A DNA stretch of 64,000 nt from Veillonella ratti (GTDB taxonomy: Bacteria; Bacillota; Negativicutes; Veillonellales; Veillonellaceae). Under the pieces are notes generated by a model. It worked only from the letters and a program-made list of their open reading frames with translations, was not told the DNA's origin and did not search any database. Positions 1-7,347 of the stretch are shown piece after piece (positions within the stretch are counted from its first letter, which is position 1; every line of letters begins with the position of its first letter). A program made the position numbers and the translations under genes. Where the stretch lies: assembly GCF_003992115.1 (NCBI RefSeq), contig NZ_RQUX01000002.1, forward strand, positions 119,472 through 183,471. The letters are read 5' to 3'.

Positions 1-871
1 ATCTTTCAGGATTGTCCGCTAAAATTTTATTAAGAGTCTTTTCATCCCCTGCCTGCTCCAATAATAAATCCAACATATATGCATCATTCGGATATGCTCT
101 GGTAGAATTAAAAACTGAAGGATGTGGCCAATCTGTGCCCCAAAGCATCCTATCAGGATTAATCGCTACGTAAGCTTTACCTACCGATACGGTATCTTGA
201 TAGTCAGGATATGCATCATCATGATCTATATACAGTCCGGATAATTTGACCCAAGCTTTGCCTGACTCCAATAAGGCCTTAATAACTTTAAATGCGGGGT
301 GAGTTATACCAACACTTTTAGGTAAATGGCCTCTATGATCAAACACTATTTCATTTTTTAATGATTTAAGAAAATCAGATAATTCAAGAGTTGTATCGGC
401 GGTCATCCAAAATTGAAGATGCCATCCGAAATCATAAATCCTGTCAGCAACCTCTTTAATAACGTCCAGATTACTTGTACCACCGGTAGCAATATTAAAG
501 CGTACACCTCTGACACCTAACTCATTCCATCGACTCAGAGTTTCTTCTTCAATCGTATTATCAACAACCACAACAGCCTTAGCTTGTCCTCCCATTTGTT
601 TTAATGCATCTAAAGTACATGAATTATCTAGTCCATAAGCTGATGGTTGCACAATCACACTTCTTCGAAATTGATATTTTTCTTGCAAGATCTTATATTC
701 TTCTACCCTTGCCGGTGGTTGATTGCGAACATCACTTAATACATAAGGATACCTAGTAGGGTCATATATATGGTGATGACAATCACATGCATTCTGCAGA
801 ACCTGAATAATTGGTAAATCTCGAGAGCTCGAATATGTAACTTGTAATTGCTCCCTATTTATCGCTTTCAT
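1..871 (-). CDS. LigI-like metal-dependent hydrolase (amidohydrolase 2 family), 3' end outside window
   Basis: At least 290 residues read leftwards off the window edge without a stop. The start ATG at 871 has an upstream GAGGTGA ribosome site. Near the N-terminus there is a His cluster (CDCHHHIYDP, about residues 30-38), and near residue 241 a W-G-T-D-W-P-H motif; together these are the metal/catalytic signature of the COG3618 TIM-barrel hydrolases. The best studied member is 2-pyrone-4,6-dicarboxylate lactonase LigI, which opens a lactone next to carboxylates. The gene lies 10 nt behind the DASS carrier gene, so the two are probably co-transcribed. With RraA-type aldolases nearby, a role in hydrolysing a lactone of a tricarboxylic acid is inferred. 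The exact substrate is unknown. Confidence 0.8.
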   Translation of the reverse strand, partial: MKAINREQLQVTYSSSRDLPIIQVLQNACDCHHHIYDPTRYPYVLSDVRNQPPARVEEYKILQEKYQFRRSVIVQPSAYGLDNSCTLDALKQMGGQAKAVVVVDNTIEEETLSRWNELGVRGVRFNIATGGTSNLDVIKEVADRIYDFGWHLQFWMTADTTLELSDFLKSLKNEIVFDHRGHLPKSVGITHPAFKVIKALLESGKAWVKLSGLYIDHDDAYPDYQDTVSVGKAYVAINPDRMLWGTDWPHPSVFNSTRAYPNDAYMLDLLLEQAGDEKTLNKILADNPER

Positions 872-881
872 AATAATCACC

Positions 882-2030
882 TCATATTAATCCAAGAAAC
901 TTAATCCAAAGGCTTCCGATACCAATCCAAATAATCAGATTTATAATCGATAAAATAAAACCATTTCGCCACCACTGACTTTGACTAATATAGCCACTTT
1001 CAAAGAATATCGGTGATGGACCAGCTGCATAATGTGTTAATTCTTGAGAAATCGGCATACAAAACATTGTATCCCAAGCACCTTTTTCACCAGTTACGTC
1101 ATTCCAGCTAATCACATTAGTAATAATCATGGCACCTACGGCTAATAATCCAATCAAAGTTGCATTCAAACCGGTAATTTGAGTAGTTGCCCACAATATA
1201 AGCGCACATAAAAAAATAATAACCAAAGAAATCTCAGATTTTTTAATGGGCCCTAAATTTTCTAATTCACTAATAGCTAATGATTTCGCATGAGGAGTTT
1301 TTTTAATTTCCGGCGGATTCATAAAATAAATAATTAAGGGTATCAAAAAAAAGCCAATAATTCCGGGAACTATTGTTACCAGTAACCATAATCCCCAACT
1401 TATCTCTATATTAGCCACATCTTTTGCTATAGATACCATCAATGGATTACCTGCCATGGCCGTCATAAACATAGCCGAAGTTGTTGTATTACCGTGATAT
1501 GATGCTTGCATTAAGTAGTTTCCTAATCGTTTCGATGTTTCACCGGGATTTGAATCAAACGCACTACAAACACTCCGTACTACCGGATATATTATTCCTC
1601 CTGCACGAGCTGTATTCGATGGTGTAGCCGGTGCAATCAACAAGTCACTCAGTTGCAATACGTAAGCCAATTTTAATGTATTATCACCAAAGCACTTCAT
1701 TAAATAATAAGCAACCCGTTTTCCCAATCCTGTTTTTATGAAGCCTCTTGAAAATAAAAAGGCAGATACAATCAACCAAACTGTAGGCTGCGAGAACGAA
1801 CTTAAAATATCTTTTACCGATAAAACCCCTAATAATGCGGTGAGTCCCAAACTGATAAAAGCAATGGCACCAATTTGTAAAGGCTGTAAAATAAAAGCTA
1901 GTATAGTTCCCATAAAAATTGAAAATAAAGACCATGCCTGTACCGTAACACCATTCGGAATTGATATATTCCATAGGATTGCGCTAAGTAAAATTGGTCC
2001 TATCCATTTAAACTGCCGTTTCATTCCCAT
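882..2030 (-). CDS. DASS/CitT-family carboxylate:sodium symporter, apparently internally deleted
   Basis: A 382-residue hydrophobic protein of the divalent anion:Na+ symporter family (SLC13/CitT/Ttd group), which moves di- and tricarboxylates across the inner membrane. The first substrate hairpin motif PATPSNTARAGG and the C-terminal LTHYAAGPSPIFF and GYxSQSQWW motifs are intact. Family members are normally about 470-490 residues. Here the conserved W-D stretch ending near residue 320 jumps directly into the segment before LTHY, so roughly 75-90 residues (one or more membrane spans and part of the second repeat) are missing while the frame is kept. I chose the ATG at 2030 because an AAGGGTGG ribosome site precedes it; an upstream ATG at 2057 lacks one. 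It may be non-functional or a remodelled carrier. Confidence 0.75.
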   Translation of the reverse strand: MGMKRQFKWIGPILLSAILWNISIPNGVTVQAWSLFSIFMGTILAFILQPLQIGAIAFISLGLTALLGVLSVKDILSSFSQPTVWLIVSAFLFSRGFIKTGLGKRVAYYLMKCFGDNTLKLAYVLQLSDLLIAPATPSNTARAGGIIYPVVRSVCSAFDSNPGETSKRLGNYLMQASYHGNTTTSAMFMTAMAGNPLMVSIAKDVANIEISWGLWLLVTIVPGIIGFFLIPLIIYFMNPPEIKKTPHAKSLAISELENLGPIKKSEISLVIIFLCALILWATTQITGLNATLIGLLAVGAMIITNVISWNDVTGEKGAWDTMFCMPISQELTHYAAGPSPIFFESGYISQSQWWRNGFILSIINLIIWIGIGSLWIKFLGLI

Positions 2031-2192
2031 AACCACCCTTCTAAACACACTTACCATAAAGAGCTCTTATACATAGTCTAACAATACATTACACAAAAAG
2101 ATATTTTCTATTCATTATGCTCAAACATAACGTTTTGTTATAGTAAAAACATCATCCTCATAACTTATAATTATTTTCATTTAAATAAAAAA

Positions 2193-2234
2193 AGACCCTA
2201 AGTAGGCAATAATAAAATTTGCTACTTAGAGTCT
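2193..2234 (-). terminator. Stem-loop terminator after the first RraA-like gene
   Basis: Arms at 2193-2205 and 2222-2234 are complementary over 13 bp with one mismatch. On the minus strand the hairpin is followed by a T-rich run (complement of the A-tract at 2184-2193). It separates the aldolase gene from the DASS/hydrolase pair, which therefore probably has its own promoter in 2035-2185. Confidence 0.7.
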
Positions 2235-2263
2235 ATAAAATTAATTTTTAATATATAAGCATA

Positions 2264-2971
2264 CTATTTCATATGTTTAATATATTCCTGCAAATCTTTA
2301 GTCATGATAGAACTATAGGCGTTAAGATTTTTAGCATTCATATAGTCAAAATTTTCAGCCTTATTGCGCCGTTCCAAATCAACTTGCTCTTTTTCTTCAG
2401 AAGCAATAATCGCTTCTTCTAATATCTCTTGGGGGATAATTACAACGCCATCTTTATCCGCACAAATAATATCCCCGTTTTTGATTCCTACTTCACCAAT
2501 CGTAATATCAACATTAATGCCCCCTACCTCTTTTTTATTAGGTCTATTAGGCACAATCCCTCTACAATAAACCGGTAAATCACTCTCTTCAAGAGTTGCC
2601 GCATCACGCACATAACCATCAATAATAATACCCTGACATTGTTTTTTTGAAGCAATCAAGGTTTGTATGTCTCCTAAATATGCAGATTCCTTATAATTAT
2701 CAGTTGCTACTATCAGTATTCGCCCTTCAGAATGTGTGAACATTGCTAAATGTAGTGGTAAACTACTTCCTTCCGGCGCATATACCGTAGTTGCTAAACC
2801 GACCACGGTCTGTTCACTTTTGCCCAAATTCGAGAAAGTACCGGGAAGTGCATTACCGTTTACTAAACCTAACTTCTCTAAACCATCGCAAATTGCCGCT
2901 ACTGACACCTTTGCCAACCGATCTTTCTGTTCCGGTAATAATTGGCCTTTATTGTCTTTAATAGTCAACAT
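2264..2971 (-). CDS. RraA-like aldolase (HMG/CHA aldolase family), copy 1
   Basis: 235 residues. The RraA-like fold covers both the RNase E regulator RraA and class II aldolases that cleave 4-hydroxy-4-methyl-2-oxoglutarate or 4-carboxy-4-hydroxy-2-oxoadipate to pyruvate plus pyruvate or oxaloacetate. The active-site signature GIIIDGYVRD is present, with the Arg-Asp pair that binds pyruvate and the divalent metal, and so is the C-terminal ADKDGVVIIP motif. I read it as an enzyme rather than RraA because it is longer than RraA (about 160) and sits beside carboxylate carriers. The ATG at 2971 follows GGGAGG; an in-frame TTG at 2986 would overlap that ribosome site. It is paralogous to the gene at 4080-4853. 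Confidence 0.85.
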   Translation of the reverse strand: MLTIKDNKGQLLPEQKDRLAKVSVAAICDGLEKLGLVNGNALPGTFSNLGKSEQTVVGLATTVYAPEGSSLPLHLAMFTHSEGRILIVATDNYKESAYLGDIQTLIASKKQCQGIIIDGYVRDAATLEESDLPVYCRGIVPNRPNKKEVGGINVDITIGEVGIKNGDIICADKDGVVIIPQEILEEAIIASEEKEQVDLERRNKAENFDYMNAKNLNAYSSIMTKDLQEYIKHMK

Positions 2972-3119
2972 CACTATACCTCCCAACCATTATTCATTAT
3001 CTGCTACATCAATAAGGTATTCTATACCACAACCAAAATTTGTTTCTATTATAGCAAAGTATTAGCAGTTATATGATACAAAAACATTATGTTTAATAAT
3101 AATATCCCCTTATACTAAA

Positions 3120-3147
3120 AAAGCGATGGACCGAAATCCATCGCTTT
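3120..3147 (-). terminator. Rho-independent terminator of dps
   Basis: Perfect 11-bp arms (3120-3130 and 3137-3147) around a CCGAAA loop. The A-run before the left arm gives a U-tract on the minus-strand transcript. Confidence 0.85.
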
Positions 3148-3237
3148 GCTTGTTTATGTTATTGTGTGTTGAGCTATTTATGTTGTTATTATGTTGAGCA
3201 AGTATACTAACTACTTTGTAGTGCTTAAGCTAACTTC

Positions 3238-3672
3238 TTATGCTAAGCTTGCACGTAAGAACCAAAGCTGTTTAGTGTAGTACTCAATGTGCTCTTCCAT
3301 CAAGTTGGACAATGCGAAGTTATCTTCTTCACCGGCTTCTTCACGGATTTTAAGAGCCAAGTCGGACATCAATTTGAAGTCAGCCTGTAAAATTTCGTAT
3401 ACTTCTTTAACGCTGAATGCGCGACCATCCAATTCTTCGATAGTAGCCAATTTCAAGTATTCGGAAACACGTACTACCGGTTCTTCGCCTGCCATTTTAA
3501 GAGCTTCAGCTACTGCATCATAGTATTCGAATGCATTATCGTATACACTTTCCAAGTATTCATGAGTTGGTACGAACTGGGAACCTACTACATTGAAATG
3601 AAGGTTGTGTAATTTTACGTTCCAAATTGCTAAGTTTGCTAAATACTTGTTTACTTCCTGTACGTTTTTCAT
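3238..3672 (-). CDS. dps: Dps-family ferritin-like protein
   Basis: 144 residues, the usual length for Dps miniferritins, which assemble as 12-mers, oxidise Fe(II) with H2O2 and store iron, protecting DNA from Fenton chemistry. The ferroxidase signature is visible in the LHNLHFNVVGSQF region, followed by a second His (THEYLE) and the YDAVAEAL helix carrying the Asp/Glu ligands. The ATG at 3672 has an AAGGAGG ribosome site. It has its own consensus promoter, operator-like box and terminator, so it is a monocistronic unit dropped between two aldolase genes. Confidence 0.92.
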   Translation of the reverse strand: MKNVQEVNKYLANLAIWNVKLHNLHFNVVGSQFVPTHEYLESVYDNAFEYYDAVAEALKMAGEEPVVRVSEYLKLATIEELDGRAFSVKEVYEILQADFKLMSDLALKIREEAGEEDNFALSNLMEEHIEYYTKQLWFLRASLA

Positions 3673-3807
3673 AATTTTTTCCTCCTTGAATTGTAAACCT
3701 CTATTTACAATTCCTACGAATTTTAATAATTGACATTAAAAACATCATTTAATATTTCAACCGAATAGATTTCTTTATGATTCGGTTACTAGCACTTTTA
3801 CTGCAAT

Positions 3808-3822
3808 TTATAATCATTATTG
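3808..3822. promoter_or_regulatory. PerR/Fur-type operator candidate upstream of dps
   Basis: The 15-mer matches the PerR box consensus TTATAATNATTATAA at 13 of 15 positions; its core ATAATCATTAT is a perfect palindrome. It lies just downstream of the dps -10 element, about +8 to +22, a position that suits a peroxide-relieved repressor. Regulator identity is inference from the motif and from known PerR control of dps in Firmicutes. Confidence 0.65.
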
Positions 3823-3836
3823 TTTGCTATGGTTAG

Positions 3837-3865
3837 ATTATAACATAGACAAAAATCGATGTCAA
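3837..3865 (-). promoter_or_regulatory. Consensus sigma-70 promoter of dps
   Basis: On the minus strand a perfect TTGACA (3860-3865) is followed after 17 bp by a perfect TATAAT (3837-3842). The implied 5' leader is about 160 nt. In the rest of this gap (3866-4079) I see no gene and no strong signal. Confidence 0.85.
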
Positions 3866-4079
3866 TTACTTTTGGAAAATAATTATTATTTACTTTAAAA
3901 CTTTTATTTATAGGATAAAACAATCAAACAAAACACCTTAAACCGCTATAAAACTAAGGATATTAAAATTACTTAGCAAATAATTTTAACAATTTACACT
4001 CATTTTACATTCATATTCAAGGCTTTTCAATTCATACTCCTTGATCAGCAATTTAGTAAAGCATGTCCTTTATCTATTA

Positions 4080-4853
4080 TCATTCTCGATTATACTTATC
4101 AGCTTCCAGGTATTTGGCTACATCTTCGGTGACTATCTTTTTATAATCGTCTACGCTATGAATTGATTCAAAATCAAATGTGGCTACACGTCCCTTTCGC
4201 GCCATATCATAAGCCTCTTTCTCTTTGGCTGCCATGATGACAGCTTCTACTAATTCACGCGGCACGATTACAACGCCATCGGCATCCGCTACTACATAAT
4301 CCTCCGGCTCTATAGCAACCGAACCTATTGTAATCGGTACATTGATGCCCCCGTTTTCAACTTTATTAGGTCGTCTTGGAGAAGTGCCGCTACAAAAGAC
4401 AGGTAATGATGTCTCCAAAATCCCGGTCTTGTCTCGTACCAAACCATCGATAATAAGCCCACGACAATGATTACGATGCGCCAATAAAGCTTGTATATCC
4501 CCTATATATGACGTTGTTTTACAATGATTTGTAGCTACCACAACAATTCGATTACGTGCCTGTTTTAATAAAGCTAAGTGTAACGGCAAACTTGTACCAT
4601 CCGGTGCCCAAACCGTACTCACTTGCCCCACCACGGTTTCTGTAATTTCGCCCAATGATTGTATATCGCTTGGCAAAACGCCGCCATGATTCATAGCGGT
4701 TACTGTATCTGAATTTTCCCTTGCTTCCTTCATACGATTACGCACTACATCCAACGCATCACTGATAACTGCCGCCGAAAATTTTCGCAAATCAGCCAAA
4801 TATACATTAATTTCTTCTTCGTTGTTTACCGCAATATTCCGAATCTCAATCAT
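4080..4853 (-). CDS. RraA-like aldolase, copy 2
   Basis: 257 residues, same family as the gene at 2264-2971, with GLIIDGLVRD (Arg-Asp metal/pyruvate site) and ADADGVVIVPRE motifs. It differs by an N-terminal helical extension of about 20 residues and by a longer C-terminus. The predicted reaction is retro-aldol cleavage, or oxaloacetate decarboxylation, on a hydroxylated dicarboxylic or tricarboxylic acid in the cytoplasm. It is the last gene of a set read from 9285 leftwards (aconitase-like, lactonase, carrier, aldolase), with GGAGGGG before its ATG. The two paralogues may accept different substrates or form a mixed oligomer; the sequence does not decide this. Confidence 0.85.
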   Translation of the reverse strand: MIEIRNIAVNNEEEINVYLADLRKFSAAVISDALDVVRNRMKEARENSDTVTAMNHGGVLPSDIQSLGEITETVVGQVSTVWAPDGTSLPLHLALLKQARNRIVVVATNHCKTTSYIGDIQALLAHRNHCRGLIIDGLVRDKTGILETSLPVFCSGTSPRRPNKVENGGINVPITIGSVAIEPEDYVVADADGVVIVPRELVEAVIMAAKEKEAYDMARKGRVATFDFESIHSVDDYKKIVTEDVAKYLEADKYNRE

Positions 4854-4874
4854 GTGCCCCTCCTATTAATACAT

Positions 4875-4900
4875 AAGGGGCACGCTCATACATGCCCCTT
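4875..4900 (-). terminator. Intercistronic stem-loop between carrier and aldolase
   Basis: Perfect 8-bp G+C-rich arms (4875-4882 and 4893-4900) lie in the 56-nt gap between the carrier stop and the aldolase ribosome site. There is no U-tract, so it may be an mRNA-processing or attenuating hairpin rather than a full terminator. Confidence 0.4.
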
Positions 4901-4909
4901 TGCCTAACA

Positions 4910-6193
4910 TTATACTATTAAGTTATAAAGTAACCCGTAAACACCGGTAAAGGCCAACACGGCTAATACAACGAGTGTTATGCAAGACCAAATCAACAAT
5001 TCAATAAAAATCTTACGACTTTTATGCTCACGCACATCTGTATTAGCGCTGGTTTCATCGGTCATAAGTGTTGCCAAAATAAGACCACCGGTTGTGGAGA
5101 ACGGACTGACGCCTGTAAAAGTCCCACCAATAACAATGAGCGATGCCATTTCGATGGCATTTACATTGTCGCCGATAGCTTCTGCCAGACCGGCTACCGT
5201 TGGTAACAGCGTAGGAAATACAACGCCTAAGCCGGACGAAAACCACGACATAATCCCTGCAATAATCCCCATAATACCGGATGCAGTCGCCGAATTCATA
5301 AGGATTGCCAAAAAGTCGGAGATAATATCAATTCCGCCACTTTCAACGACAAGTTTCATCAACGTCCCGACACCACAAATCATAATCAGCACGCTCCAAG
5401 GGATACCTTTAATACTTTTTGATTCCTCAGCTGCCCCTAAGCACAATAAGGCGCCGCCTACAGTAAAAGATACTAAGCCCACATTGTGTTTAAAGAAAAT
5501 AACCAATACAACCATCGTAAGTAACGCCACTAAGGATAACCACTGCTGACGGTTAAAGGGTGCTACTCTTTCCGTTATATGTACATTTTTAACTTTATAT
5601 CCTTTGTAATATACAAAAGCAATGAGAGCGCAAACAATGCCGGTTAACGTTTGATTAGCAATAAGAATATTAACCAAGTCCGGCGAAACAATATTACCTT
5701 TAGCCAGTAATTCACGAACCAAAATACTTTCCGGCGTAATCGGTGACATTCGTCCGCCAAACACACCAAAATCGGCAATGAGCGCCATCATAATCGGATT
5801 ATAACCTCGGGCAAGAGCTACCGGAATCGCAAAAGCAGGCATAATAGCCAACATCGGTATGGCACCGGGGCCAAGGCCCGTCATAATATAACCGGTCAAA
5901 AAGATAACAATCGGAATCAGCCAATTGTGTGAACCTACTAACGAAACGCTCCGGGTTGCCAACAACTGAATCGTTCCATTGGAATTTAGAATACTAAATA
6001 AAAACGTAACACCCATAAGGGTAACAAACAAATTACCGTTAAATCCTGATATAATCTGCTTATCATTAAGCCCCATCATATGACCTACTACAAAGGCGCC
6101 CATGATGGCTAAAATACCTACATTTAATTGCCTGAAAAAGCCAATCGCAATGGCGACGATGAGGCATATAATAGTAATCACGGCCATACTCAT
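4910..6193 (-). CDS. MatC-like dicarboxylate carrier (IT superfamily)
   Basis: 427 residues with about 11-12 hydrophobic segments. The N-terminal half resembles the MatC/dicarboxylate carrier domain (RQLNVGILAIMGAFVVGHMMG near the N-terminus, then GPGAIPMLAIMPAFAIPVA and FGGRMSPITPES), and the second half carries GVFGGxxSPFSTTGG-type repeats (GGTFTGVSPFSTTGGLI). The family imports dicarboxylates such as malonate. The gene is 11 nt downstream of the lactonase gene and 56 nt before the aldolase gene, so it is the presumed importer for this pathway. GGGGGAG precedes the ATG at 6193. Confidence 0.8.
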   Translation of the reverse strand: MSMAVITIICLIVAIAIGFFRQLNVGILAIMGAFVVGHMMGLNDKQIISGFNGNLFVTLMGVTFLFSILNSNGTIQLLATRSVSLVGSHNWLIPIVIFLTGYIMTGLGPGAIPMLAIMPAFAIPVALARGYNPIMMALIADFGVFGGRMSPITPESILVRELLAKGNIVSPDLVNILIANQTLTGIVCALIAFVYYKGYKVKNVHITERVAPFNRQQWLSLVALLTMVVLVIFFKHNVGLVSFTVGGALLCLGAAEESKSIKGIPWSVLIMICGVGTLMKLVVESGGIDIISDFLAILMNSATASGIMGIIAGIMSWFSSGLGVVFPTLLPTVAGLAEAIGDNVNAIEMASLIVIGGTFTGVSPFSTTGGLILATLMTDETSANTDVREHKSRKIFIELLIWSCITLVVLAVLAFTGVYGLLYNLIV

Positions 6194-6204
6194 AATGACT
6201 CCCC

Positions 6205-7242
6205 CTATTTAAAGACTACACTTGTAGGGCTGCCTGTTTCAATCGTAATCCCGGCAAATGTCAACTGACCGTGCTCCGCATCAACATCAAAAAGTTGTAG
6301 CGTATCAGAGTCTTCATTAGCAATCAACAACTGCTTTTCATCAGGCATGAAGGTGAAAAAGCGTGGCGTTTTGCCCAAAACAGAGGTAAAGCCGAGATTA
6401 GTTAGAAATCCGGTGTCTCTGTTTACCCGATATATAGCTACGCTTTCATGAATACGATTTGTTTCATATAAGAAATCTTCACTCGGGCTAAGTAGCACAG
6501 CACTGGCCTGCCCTTGGCCGGTATAGGTTTCCGGTAGTGACGGAATAATCTGCAAAGCCGTCAACTTACCGGTTTTATCATCAAAATCATAGTACGTAAC
6601 CGAGTTGCCCTTTTCATTCACCACATATACACGGCGATTATCTTTACTAATCGTCAAATGGCGCGGTTCCGCATAGGTTCTGGCATCGATATGAGAGTGT
6701 TCCGTAAGTTCGCCTGTTTCGGCATTTACTTTAAACACATAAATTCGTTCGTAGCCGATATGGCGACCCTGGGTAGGCACTAAAAGCCACTGACCCGTTT
6801 TATCCAACACACACTGATGAGCCAAGGAGACTGTATCATCACTAAGCCCTTTAATATGTGCTACCGATGTAGCTTTACCTAAACTACCGTCAGGAAGCCG
6901 CGGTATCGTAGTAACAGTACCACCTTGCAATGTGGCCACATATAAGAATCGATTATCCGGAGATACTTCAATGTATACCGGGTTTTTACCTTCACAGCCG
7001 GTTGTATTTAAAAACGTAAGACTTCCATCCGCTTCAACTTTAAAAGCACTTACTTCTTCATAATCACCATGAACGGTATACAAAAAATCCTTATTATTGT
7101 CAAAAGCTAAATATGAAGGGTTTTCCAAAATAGGTGTAATCCCCAATAAACGCCACCCCTGCTCCGTAACTTCATACGCAGAAATTCCTTTACCGCGTGC
7201 ATTGCGATGCTCCGTTGTACGACAACCTACATAAGCAAACAT
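6205..7242 (-). CDS. Seven-bladed beta-propeller lactonase (YbhE/CMLE family)
   Basis: 345 residues built of repeated blade motifs (for example SPDNRFLYVATLQGG, SKDNRRVYVVNEKGN, SPSEDFLYETNR, MPDEKQLLIANEDSD). This is the family of E. coli 6-phosphogluconolactonase Pgl (YbhE) and of the fungal 3-carboxy-cis,cis-muconate lactonizing enzyme. No signal peptide is seen, so it is cytoplasmic. The ATG at 7242 follows an AGGAGGA ribosome site; translation from the in-frame start at 7275 would run through that site. Sitting in a carboxylate operon, it more likely forms or opens a carboxylated lactone than acts in the pentose phosphate route. That is inference. Confidence 0.8.
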   Translation of the reverse strand: MFAYVGCRTTEHRNARGKGISAYEVTEQGWRLLGITPILENPSYLAFDNNKDFLYTVHGDYEEVSAFKVEADGSLTFLNTTGCEGKNPVYIEVSPDNRFLYVATLQGGTVTTIPRLPDGSLGKATSVAHIKGLSDDTVSLAHQCVLDKTGQWLLVPTQGRHIGYERIYVFKVNAETGELTEHSHIDARTYAEPRHLTISKDNRRVYVVNEKGNSVTYYDFDDKTGKLTALQIIPSLPETYTGQGQASAVLLSPSEDFLYETNRIHESVAIYRVNRDTGFLTNLGFTSVLGKTPRFFTFMPDEKQLLIANEDSDTLQLFDVDAEHGQLTFAGITIETGSPTSVVFK

Positions 7243-7347
7243 GTGTATTCCTCCTCTACCTACTACCTTTACCAAAATCTAATTTTACACCAATTTAATT
7301 TCCACTGTTTACAATCAATTACACGGCTACTAAGAGTCATTCAATAC

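Noticed and set aside
2264..2971. RNase E regulator RraA
   Set aside because: The protein is much longer than RraA and lies in a carboxylate operon context; the aldolase reading fits better.
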